Source: Sediminicola sp040566555
GTDB taxonomy: Bacteria > Bacteroidota > Bacteroidia > Flavobacteriales > Flavobacteriaceae
Direction: 5' to 3'
DNA: 64,000 nucleotides
NCBI RefSeq assembly: GCF_040566555.1
Contig: NZ_JBEWYP010000005.1
Location: 186,001 to 250,000, forward strand
Shown here: in pieces, positions 26,095 to 33,522 of the stretch
How positions within the stretch are numbered: the stretch's first letter is position 1
How the letters are laid out: each line of letters opens with the position of its first letter
The notes under the pieces: model-generated
The model's input: the letters and a program-made list of their open reading frames with translations, nothing else
The model's database searches: none
Told to the model about the DNA's origin: nothing
Translations under genes and position numbers: made by a program

Positions 26095-26846
26095 TGCTTA
26101 TGAAAGTAAAGACGATTTTGGTTTCCCAACCAGAACCGAAAATGGAGAACTCCCCATATTCACGACTGATTGAAAAAGAAAAAGTAAAGGTCGATTTTAG
26201 ACCTTTCATCCACGTGGAAGGAGTTGATGCTAAGAATGTTAGGCAACAAAAAATTGATTTGAACAATTTTACCGCCATCATACTTACCAGCCGAAATTCC
26301 GTTGATCATTTTTTCAGGATAGCCGATGAAATGCGATTCAAGGTTCCTGATACCATGAAGTATTTTTGCCAATCTGAAGCCGTAGCGTATTATCTACAAA
26401 AATATGTGGTTTACAGAAAAAGAAAAATATACGTTGGCAAAATGAATTTTGTTGACATTACTCCATTATTAAAAAAATACAAAAACGAAAAATTCTTACT
26501 GCCATCTTCTGATGTGCTAAAACCAATTGTTCCAGAATTGTTGAATTCTATGGAACTTAATTGGACAAGAGGAATTTTCTACAAAACGGTCATCAGTGAT
26601 CTTTCGGATCTAAGGGACGTTTATTATGATATCTTGGTGTTCTTTAGCCCTTCAGGAATTGAATCGCTATTAAAGAATTTTCCAGATTTTAAGCAAAACG
26701 AAACGAGAATTGCCGTTTTTGGTAATTCTACCGTGAACGCTGCCACCGATGCAGGACTAAGGATAGACATTAAGGCTCCAACGCCCGACACTCCTTCCAT
26801 GACCATGGCATTGCAAAAGTATATCACTACACAGAACAAGAAATAA
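26094..26846 (+). CDS. hemD: Uroporphyrinogen-III synthase
   Basis: A 250-residue two-domain enzyme that closes hydroxymethylbilane to uroporphyrinogen III in tetrapyrrole synthesis. Recognisable parts are the N-terminal ILVSQPEP strand, ILTSRNSVDHFF, the IYVGK segment, FFSPSGIESL and the C-terminal TPDTPSM loop. Start codons at 26094 and 26100 are both possible; the second gives MKVKTILVSQ, the more usual N-terminus. Terminal gene of the GT39-DUF4271-hemD run, followed by a shared terminator. Confidence 0.88.
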   Translation: MLMKVKTILVSQPEPKMENSPYSRLIEKEKVKVDFRPFIHVEGVDAKNVRQQKIDLNNFTAIILTSRNSVDHFFRIADEMRFKVPDTMKYFCQSEAVAYYLQKYVVYRKRKIYVGKMNFVDITPLLKKYKNEKFLLPSSDVLKPIVPELLNSMELNWTRGIFYKTVISDLSDLRDVYYDILVFFSPSGIESLLKNFPDFKQNETRIAVFGNSTVNAATDAGLRIDIKAPTPDTPSMTMALQKYITTQNKK

Positions 26847-26847
26847 A

Positions 26848-26877
26848 AAAAAAGCCTCTTTTCAGAGGCTTTTTTTA
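26848..26877. terminator. Bidirectional terminator between hemD and pckA
   Basis: AAAAGCCTCT / AGAGGCTTTT hairpin with a 4-nt loop and T/A runs on both sides, between convergent genes. Confidence 0.92.
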
Positions 26878-26880
26878 TGT

Positions 26881-28497
26881 TTAGAATGCATATCGTTGCG
26901 GTCCGCCACGCCTGATTTCCTCATTGGCATAAGACTCATATTTCTTGAAGTTTTCCCTGAAGGCATTGGATAATTTAAACGCCGTTTTATAATAGGCCTC
27001 ATCATCGTTCCAGGTTGTCCTAGGACTCAATACTGATGTTGGCACTCCAGGACATTCCCTAGGCTGGGCAACACCAAAAACAGAATGGATATGATAGGTA
27101 TCATAGCTGTACATACCCAAATCCCCATTAAGAGCAGCTTGGATCATAGCCCTGGTATACTTTAGTTTCATACGGGTTCCGACACCGTAAGGACCACCGG
27201 TCCAACCAGTATTCACCAACCACACATTAACGCCTGAATCCTGCATTTTCTTACTCAACATTTCCGCGTACTTGGCCGGGTGCAAAGGCATGAATGGCGC
27301 ACCAAAACAAGCAGAGAATGATGGTATTGGTTCAACTACCCCTGCTTCTGTACCAGCAACCTTAGCGGTATACCCTGACATAAAGTGGTAGGCAGCCTGA
27401 CTAGGGGTTAATTTTGAAATTGGAGGCAAAACCCCAAAGGCATCTGCCGTTAAAAAGAAAATATTTTTCGGATTCTTGCCAATGGAAGGCTCTTGTATAT
27501 TATCAATATGGTAAATAGGATAGCTTACCCGGGTATTTTGGGTAATGGAGATATCCGAGAAGTCTACCTCTCCTTTACTGTTTAAAACTACATTTTCCAG
27601 TAAGGCCCCTTTTTTGATCGCCCTAAAGATATCTGGCTCATTCTCTTCAGAAAGATTTATGACCTTAGCATAACAACCTCCCTCAAAATTAAAGACTGTA
27701 TTTTCAGCTGTCCAGCCATGTTCATCATCCCCGATAAGTTTTCTATTGGGATCTGCGGACAACGTTGTTTTTCCAGTCCCTGATAATCCAAAAAAGATAG
27801 CGGTATCCCCATCCTCACCTACATTGGCGGAACAATGCATTGGCATTGTATTCTTCTGAACGGGAAGAATAAAGTTCAACGCAGAAAAAATACCTTTCTT
27901 AATTTCTCCTGTATAGCCAGTACCTCCTATCAACGCTATTTTCTTGGTAAAATTTAATATGGCAAAATTGTGCTGACGGGTACCATCAACTTCTGCATCG
28001 GCCATAAATCCTGGGGCGTTGATAACCGTCCACTCAGGAGTAAAACCTTTTAAATCTTTTTCATCTGGCCTAAGGAACATATTGTAGGCAAACAAACTGG
28101 ACCACGGGTATTCTGCAATGACCCTAATATTGGTCCTATAATCTGTATCTGCACAGGCATAACAATCCCTAACGTAGAGCTCCTTATTATTTAGATATGA
28201 AATGACCTTGTCATATAGGGCATCGAATTTGTCGGTTTCAAAGGGAATATTGATATTTCCCCACCACACTTTATCTTCGGTAATGGCATCTTTAACAATA
28301 AATCGGTCCATGGGAGACCTTCCGGTAAATTCCCCGGTATTTATTGCGAGGGCCCCTGAGGACGCTTCTTTTCCCATTCCTTTTTCCAAAGCGATGGCAT
28401 GAAGTTTTGAAGGGGATAACTGATAGTAAATATGGTCACTTTCAATCCCATAATCTTTTAACGAAATCGATTTCGTCAATTGGTCAGAACTATTCAT
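26881..28497 (-). CDS. pckA: Phosphoenolpyruvate carboxykinase (ATP)
   Basis: A 538-residue ATP-dependent PEPCK that interconverts oxaloacetate and PEP, a gluconeogenic and anaplerotic control point. Walker-type P-loop GLSGTGKTTLS at 237-247, the substrate-binding TGRSPMDR at 58-65 and the ADP/metal motif GDDEHGW just after the P-loop are all present; length is normal. A TAGCTTTG -7-type box at 28523-28530 (minus strand) lies 26 nt ahead of the ATG. Monocistronic. Confidence 0.97.
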   Translation of the reverse strand: MNSSDQLTKSISLKDYGIESDHIYYQLSPSKLHAIALEKGMGKEASSGALAINTGEFTGRSPMDRFIVKDAITEDKVWWGNINIPFETDKFDALYDKVISYLNNKELYVRDCYACADTDYRTNIRVIAEYPWSSLFAYNMFLRPDEKDLKGFTPEWTVINAPGFMADAEVDGTRQHNFAILNFTKKIALIGGTGYTGEIKKGIFSALNFILPVQKNTMPMHCSANVGEDGDTAIFFGLSGTGKTTLSADPNRKLIGDDEHGWTAENTVFNFEGGCYAKVINLSEENEPDIFRAIKKGALLENVVLNSKGEVDFSDISITQNTRVSYPIYHIDNIQEPSIGKNPKNIFFLTADAFGVLPPISKLTPSQAAYHFMSGYTAKVAGTEAGVVEPIPSFSACFGAPFMPLHPAKYAEMLSKKMQDSGVNVWLVNTGWTGGPYGVGTRMKLKYTRAMIQAALNGDLGMYSYDTYHIHSVFGVAQPRECPGVPTSVLSPRTTWNDDEAYYKTAFKLSNAFRENFKKYESYANEEIRRGGPQRYAF

Positions 28498-28569
28498 AAT
28501 TTTGTTAGTTTATAAACTTGTACAAAGCTATAAAAAATAAAAACGAAAGCCCCGTAAATAAACCTTTAT

Positions 28570-28956
28570 TCAAACCCTTTGTCGAAAAATACGAATCCCC
28601 AACAAAATCCATCCAAAAATTAACAAACCGCCACCTATTGGTGTTAAAATAGCTATTTTTTTAAAGTCAAATGCTGTTAACTCGTTTGTTGCCAAGGTGT
28701 AAATGGAACCTGAGAATAACAACACCCCTGCTACAATAAGATAAAATATGGTCTTTTTTGAGGATGCAGGAATAAAATTCATGCTACCCAAGAACAATAG
28801 GAACAAGGCATGGTACATCTGATAGGTAACCCCTGTTGTAAATGTTTCCACATTCTCCGTTGACACCAACTTTTCCAACCCGTGCGCCCCAAATGCGCCC
28901 AGGACTATAGCCGTTAGTCCCAATATGACGCCCACTCCTAAAATTGTTTTGTTCAT
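28570..28956 (-). CDS. DUF423 small membrane protein
   Basis: A 128-residue protein of four hydrophobic helices with the conserved DUF423 opening (GLTAIVLGAFGAHGLE). The family is widespread, in the inner membrane and of unknown function. Divergent from the saccharopine dehydrogenase gene across an 80-nt gap. Confidence 0.85.
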   Translation of the reverse strand: MNKTILGVGVILGLTAIVLGAFGAHGLEKLVSTENVETFTTGVTYQMYHALFLLFLGSMNFIPASSKKTIFYLIVAGVLLFSGSIYTLATNELTAFDFKKIAILTPIGGGLLIFGWILLGIRIFRQRV

Positions 28957-29036
28957 AACTTATTTCGGTATATTTATTATATTTATAACAATTTGATACT
29001 TTAGTATCCATTGAATTTACAAAAGTAAGGAAACAG

Positions 29037-30410
29037 ATGTTGAGAAAGATACTTGTAGTTGGAGCTGGTAAATCCACCTCCTATTTATTGGATTATTTAT
29101 TGGAAAAAGCAGAAAGTGAAAAACTTCATGTTACCATTGGGGACCTTCACCCTGAACATATAAGTGATACTGTAAAAAACCATCCACATTGTACAGTTGT
29201 CACCTTGGATATATTTCAAGAAGATCAGCGTCACCAAGCCATACAAAATGCAGAAATTGTAATTTCCATGCTACCGGCCCGTTTTCACATTAAGGTAGCC
29301 CAAGATTGTTTGAAATATGGAAAACATTTGGTGACGGCCTCTTATGTGAGTGATGAACTCCTAAAATTGGACCAACAGGTAAAGGACAAGGGGCTTGTTT
29401 TTATGAACGAGATCGGCCTAGATCCCGGAGTAGACCATATGAGTGCCATGCAGGTCATAGACCGCATAAGGAATAAAGGGGGCAAACTGTTATTGTTCGA
29501 ATCTTTTTGCGGCGGCTTGGTTGCTCCAGAAAGCGATACCAATCTATGGAATTACAAGTTTACATGGAACCCGAGAAATGTAGTAGTTGCCGGACAAGGG
29601 GGTACCGCCAAATTTATACAAGAAGGCACCTATAAGTATATCCCCTACCATAAGCTGTTCAGAAGAACAGAATTTATGAACATAGAAGGTTATGGAAAAT
29701 TTGAAGCCTATGCCAATAGGGATTCCCTTAAATACAGGGAAGTTTACGGCTTAAATGATGTATTGACCCTTTACAGAGGCACCATGAGAAGAGTAGGATT
29801 TTCCAAAGCCTGGAATATGTTCGTACAATTGGGCATGACGGATGACAGTTATACTATTGAGGACTCCGAAGGGATGTCCTACCGCGAATTCGTAAATTTA
29901 TTTTTACCCTACTCCCCCACAGATACGGTAGAACTGAAACTGAGGCTCTATTTGAAAATAGACCAAGATGATATTATGTGGGACAAACTTTTGGAGTTGA
30001 ACCTTTTTGACAGCTCCAAGACCATTCCTTTGAAAAACGCCACCCCGGCGGAAATCCTCCAACATATTCTTGAGGACAGCTGGACCTTGGGCAATGAGGA
30101 TAAGGACATGATTGTCATGTACCACAAATTTGGATACGAGATAGATGGGGTAAAAAAACAGATCGATTCCAATATGGTGGTCCTTGGTGAGAATAGGACA
30201 CATACCGCTATGGCAAAAACCGTTGGCCTACCCGTAGCGATGGCCACCCTCTTAATATTGAACAAAAAAATTACAACTCCCGGAGTACAGATACCCATTA
30301 ACAAGGAAGTTTATGAACCTATATTAGATGAATTGACGGAATACGGCATCAATTTTAAAGAGCACGATGTGTGCTATTTGGGCTATAATCCCGATTCTAT
30401 TGCAGGTTAG
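29037..30410 (+). CDS. Saccharopine dehydrogenase family protein
   Basis: A 457-residue NAD(P)-dependent oxidoreductase with the N-terminal Rossmann motif VVGAGKST and the family signatures LLPARFH (about residues 79-86), ASYVSDEL and EIGLDPGVDHM. The family includes saccharopine reductase/dehydrogenase of lysine metabolism and carboxyspermidine-type enzymes; full length and the GLDPGVDHM motif favour a lysine/saccharopine role. The Lrp-type gene 47 bp downstream on the same strand may regulate it. Substrate not proven. Confidence 0.85.
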   Translation: MLRKILVVGAGKSTSYLLDYLLEKAESEKLHVTIGDLHPEHISDTVKNHPHCTVVTLDIFQEDQRHQAIQNAEIVISMLPARFHIKVAQDCLKYGKHLVTASYVSDELLKLDQQVKDKGLVFMNEIGLDPGVDHMSAMQVIDRIRNKGGKLLLFESFCGGLVAPESDTNLWNYKFTWNPRNVVVAGQGGTAKFIQEGTYKYIPYHKLFRRTEFMNIEGYGKFEAYANRDSLKYREVYGLNDVLTLYRGTMRRVGFSKAWNMFVQLGMTDDSYTIEDSEGMSYREFVNLFLPYSPTDTVELKLRLYLKIDQDDIMWDKLLELNLFDSSKTIPLKNATPAEILQHILEDSWTLGNEDKDMIVMYHKFGYEIDGVKKQIDSNMVVLGENRTHTAMAKTVGLPVAMATLLILNKKITTPGVQIPINKEVYEPILDELTEYGINFKEHDVCYLGYNPDSIAG

Positions 30411-30457
30411 AATCTATAACTAAATAGTTATATTTACCATTATATTGAAACCAAAAA

Positions 30458-30928
30458 ATGAAATCTACCGAGGAGAACATTAAAATTGATGGGATTGACA
30501 AAAAGATACTACGGTTCCTCATGGCCGATGCCCGTAAGCCTATTTTAGAAATTGCAAGACATATTGGCATTTCCGGAGCGGCCATCCATCAGCGTCTGAG
30601 AAAATTGGAGGCCTCGGGACTCATCGCAGGTTCAAAGTTCATCGTCAATCCGAAAGTTTTAGGGTACACCACTATGGCATATATTGGCATATATCTGGAC
30701 AAGGCCATGAGCAATCCTTTGGCCGTAAAGGAACTGGAGAAGATCCCGGAAGTACTTGAATGTCATTACACCACTGGTAACTGGTCTATTCTCATAAAAG
30801 TACTTTGCAGGGACAACGAACATTTAATGAACGTGCTCAATAAGGATATCCAACAAATTGAAGGTGTCTCACGTACCGAGACCTTTATATCCTTGAACCA
30901 ACAGATAGATAGACAAATAACCATATAA
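30458..30928 (+). CDS. Lrp/AsnC-family transcriptional regulator
   Basis: A 156-residue regulator with an N-terminal winged helix-turn-helix (EIARHIGISGAAIHQRLRKL) and a C-terminal RAM/ligand domain (LECHYTTGNWSILIKV). Lrp proteins sense amino acids and bind DNA as octamers. Its position behind a saccharopine dehydrogenase, and near alanine dehydrogenase, suggests control of amino-acid catabolism; this is inference. A bidirectional terminator follows directly after its stop. Confidence 0.92.
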   Translation: MKSTEENIKIDGIDKKILRFLMADARKPILEIARHIGISGAAIHQRLRKLEASGLIAGSKFIVNPKVLGYTTMAYIGIYLDKAMSNPLAVKELEKIPEVLECHYTTGNWSILIKVLCRDNEHLMNVLNKDIQQIEGVSRTETFISLNQQIDRQITI

Positions 30929-30960
30929 AAAAAGGACGATATAAAATCGTCCTTTTTTTA
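30927..30960. terminator. Bidirectional terminator between lrp and zinc peptidase genes
   Basis: AAAGGACGAT / ATCGTCCTTT 10-bp stem with 5-nt loop and T run on both sides, starting at the lrp stop codon. Confidence 0.92.
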
Positions 30961-30982
30961 TTCCTTCTTTTGATTCTAATTT

Positions 30983-31678
30983 CTAATCCCTTCCACCAAG
31001 AACTTGAAGAGCCCAATAGACCAATGTTGCCAAAGATCCAATAGCGGCAACCAAGTAGGTGCGGGCAGCCCATTTCAAGGCATCCTCTGAGCCTTTATAT
31101 TCTTCTTGACTCAACATATTCTTATTCTTTAACCAAGCCAAGGCACGGTTACTGGCATCATATTCCACAGGAAGAGTGATAAAACTGAACAAGGTGGCAA
31201 AACCCATCATCACCAAGCCGGCAACAGCCACCCAATATCCAAAGCCTACTCCAGCAGCGGCGCCCAACATAATACCTCCAAATACGATCCATGTAGACAT
31301 CCCGGAAGTGACACTCACCACTGGTACCAATTTAGAACGCATCGTCAACCATTCATAGGCCGTGGCGTGTTGAACCGCGTGCCCGCATTCGTGAGCTGCA
31401 ACAGCAGCAGCGGAAGCATTTCGCTGATTATATACACCTTCACTTAAATTCACTGTTTTATTGGCCGGATTATAATGATCCGTTAACATTCCCGGGGTGG
31501 AAATAACCTTTACATCCCTGATCCCATGATCGGCCAACATTTTTTCTGCAATTTCAGCACCGCTCATGCCATTGCGCAGATGCACTTTGGAATAATGCTT
31601 AAATTTATTCTTTAGTTTATTACTGACCAACCAGCTCACCAAGGCAATTGCACCCAAAATAATATAATACATCAACAT
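30983..31678 (-). CDS. YugP-type membrane zinc metallopeptidase
   Basis: A 231-residue protein of the Zn_peptidase_2 family. It has an N-terminal helix (about 4-19), the metal site HECGH at 96-100 (AAHECGHAVQHA) and three further hydrophobic segments. The downstream NRALAWL segment, which in the family gives the third zinc ligand region, is present. Such proteases are membrane-bound gluzincin-like enzymes of unknown substrate. It lies alone between two terminators. Confidence 0.9.
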   Translation of the reverse strand: MLMYYIILGAIALVSWLVSNKLKNKFKHYSKVHLRNGMSGAEIAEKMLADHGIRDVKVISTPGMLTDHYNPANKTVNLSEGVYNQRNASAAAVAAHECGHAVQHATAYEWLTMRSKLVPVVSVTSGMSTWIVFGGIMLGAAAGVGFGYWVAVAGLVMMGFATLFSFITLPVEYDASNRALAWLKNKNMLSQEEYKGSEDALKWAARTYLVAAIGSLATLVYWALQVLGGRD

Positions 31679-31756
31679 AATTTCGTCTTTTTAATGATAA
31701 ATATAGTAAAGATTCCTTTTTCTATTATCAAGTAATTCTTCTTTAACTATAATCAA

Positions 31757-31782
31757 AAACCCCGCCAAAAAATGACGGGGTT
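31757..31782 (-). terminator. Terminator of the alanine dehydrogenase gene
   Basis: On the minus strand AACCCCGTC / GGCGGGGTT (one mismatch) followed by a T-rich tail, 23 nt after the ald stop codon. Confidence 0.8.
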
Positions 31783-31805
31783 CCCAGTATGACAAAATGT
31801 ACTGT

Positions 31806-32906
31806 TTACACCTCAACGGCTTGCCAATTAAAGGCTTCAATAATCTCCTTATATATCACTTTTCCCTCTACAATGTTCAACCCCTTTTGCAGGGATGCAT
31901 CTGTTCTACAAGCTTCTACCCAACCTAAATTGGCCAATTTCAAAACATAGGGCAAGGTAACATTGGTCAGGGCCATAGTAGACGTATAAGGAACCGCCCC
32001 TGGCATATTGGCCACACAATAATGGACCACATCATCAATAATAAACACAGGATTCTCGTGCGTCGTTGGCCTTGTGGTCTCTACACATCCGCCTTGGTCT
32101 ACTGCCACATCCACAATTACGGTACCTGGACGCATATCCTTTAGCATATCCCTAGTAATAAGATTAGGAGCCTTGGCCCCCCTTAACAGGACCCCACCAA
32201 TGATCAGATCATGGTCCTTTATATGTTTTCTGATATTAAATTCATTTGAGAATTCTGTTACCACGTGGCTTGGCATTACGTCATTGACATAACGGAGCCG
32301 CTTCATATTTACATCTAAAATAGTAACATGAGCCCCTAGTCCGGCTGCCATTTTTGCAGCTTGTATTCCCACAATACCAGCTCCAAGCACCAAAACTTTT
32401 CCCGGGGCCACGCCCGGAACTCCACCCAATAATACCCCACGACCCTTTTCTGGTTTCTCCAGGTATTTAGCCCCTTGTTGGATAGCCATTCTCCCCGCGA
32501 CTTCGGACATGGGTGTCAACAATGGCAATGTCCCATCTTCATCCTCCACAGTTTCATAAGCAATACAAATTGCCTTACGGTCTATCATGGCCTCCGTGAG
32601 GGTCTCACTTGAAGCGAAATGAAAATAGGTAAATACCACCTGTCCTTTTTGAATTAGGCCATACTCTTCTTTTATTGGCTCTTTTACCTTAACGATCATA
32701 TCGCTCATGGCGTAAACCTGTCCGATGGTATCCAAAACAATGGCCCCTACCTGTTGGTAATCCGTATTAAAAAAACCACTCCCGTCGCCGGCACCTGACT
32801 GTACGTAGACCGTATGATTATTTTTCACCAATTCGAAAACCCCGGCTGGTGTCATGCCCACCCTGCTTTCGTTATTTTTGATTTCTTTGGGAATACCGAT
32901 TCTCAT
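31806..32906 (-). CDS. ald: Alanine dehydrogenase
   Basis: A 366-residue NAD-dependent enzyme that interconverts alanine and pyruvate plus ammonium. Motifs: N-terminal MRIGIPKEIKNNESRVGMTP, KVKEP (substrate lysine region), the catalytic-His segment TYFHFASS and the NAD-binding GAGIVGIQAA. Length is normal for the family. Monocistronic, with a terminator downstream. Its upstream region (32907-33157) holds no gene but contains the spaced TAGGGGGT repeats. Confidence 0.95.
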   Translation of the reverse strand: MRIGIPKEIKNNESRVGMTPAGVFELVKNNHTVYVQSGAGDGSGFFNTDYQQVGAIVLDTIGQVYAMSDMIVKVKEPIKEEYGLIQKGQVVFTYFHFASSETLTEAMIDRKAICIAYETVEDEDGTLPLLTPMSEVAGRMAIQQGAKYLEKPEKGRGVLLGGVPGVAPGKVLVLGAGIVGIQAAKMAAGLGAHVTILDVNMKRLRYVNDVMPSHVVTEFSNEFNIRKHIKDHDLIIGGVLLRGAKAPNLITRDMLKDMRPGTVIVDVAVDQGGCVETTRPTTHENPVFIIDDVVHYCVANMPGAVPYTSTMALTNVTLPYVLKLANLGWVEACRTDASLQKGLNIVEGKVIYKEIIEAFNWQAVEV

Positions 32907-33041
32907 CTTTTTGTTTTTTGCATCACTAATAGGGAAAAAACAAAGCCTGTAGGCACAGAGCTTTATTCCTTCCCATCAATTATGATTATTAGAGTATCAA
33001 AAATGGGATAAATAATCGACATTAAAAAAGAAAATGGTCTA

Positions 33042-33160
33042 AATAATAGGGGGTGCCTATATATTTTTATCATTTTATCAAAACATACCCCTGTAAAATA
33101 GGGGGTGCTTCTATTTAATTTAATATAAAACGATATAAATATTAAATAATAGGGGGTCTA
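33042..33160. repeat. Three direct repeats of ATAGGGGGT spaced 51-52 bp
   Basis: ATAGGGGGT occurs at 33046, 33098 and 33149, each preceded by an A/T-rich TAAAAT or TAAATAAT lead. The first two extend to ATAGGGGGTGC. The third reaches the stop codon of the SemiSWEET gene. A further inverted copy (CACCCCCTAA) is at 33504-33513. The lines between copies are not similar, so this is a spaced motif and not a long tandem repeat. Function unknown. Confidence 0.7.
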
Positions 33161-33415
33161 CTTATATTTTAATTTTAGTAGGATAACGATCAACACTAGG
33201 AGCGCCGTCACACTATTGGCCAATATAATGGATAAGCTTCCAATTTGGATTCCGTATATGAGCCACAGGATCACGCCCATAAAAAAACTAAGGTACATGG
33301 TCAAGGAGATATCCTTTGTTGCTTTCTGTGTCCATGCCTTATAGACTTGTGGCACAAAAGAAGCAGTGGTCAAAACAGCAGCAGCCAATCCTATTATTTC
33401 AATTTGATCTATCAT
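33158..33415 (-). CDS. SemiSWEET-type small sugar transporter
   Basis: An 85-residue protein of three transmembrane helices with the PQ-loop motif FVPQVYKAW in helix 1. SemiSWEETs dimerise to form a bidirectional sugar uniporter in the inner membrane. The size and helix pattern match the bacterial family. It lies between the ald repeats and leuS, transcribed away from leuS's own 3' end in the same direction; no obvious operon partner. Sugar specificity unknown. Confidence 0.9.
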   Translation of the reverse strand: MIDQIEIIGLAAAVLTTASFVPQVYKAWTQKATKDISLTMYLSFFMGVILWLIYGIQIGSLSIILANSVTALLVLIVILLKLKYK

Positions 33416-33522
33416 AATACCAGTATTAAATGATAATGCACAGGGAATCTTCCCATTGGCGGGAAAGCCAATGGATTGAAGTATTTCCGCTTAAGTAGTT
33501 ATTCACCCCCTAAGAGAGGACA

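Noticed and set aside
33042..33160. CRISPR array or tandem repeat
   Set aside because: The shared motif is only about 10-17 bp, there are three copies, and no cas gene is near.
33453..33474. Hairpin CCATTGGC / GCCAATGG between SemiSWEET and leuS as a terminator
   Set aside because: No T run follows on either strand; kept only as an unexplained hairpin.
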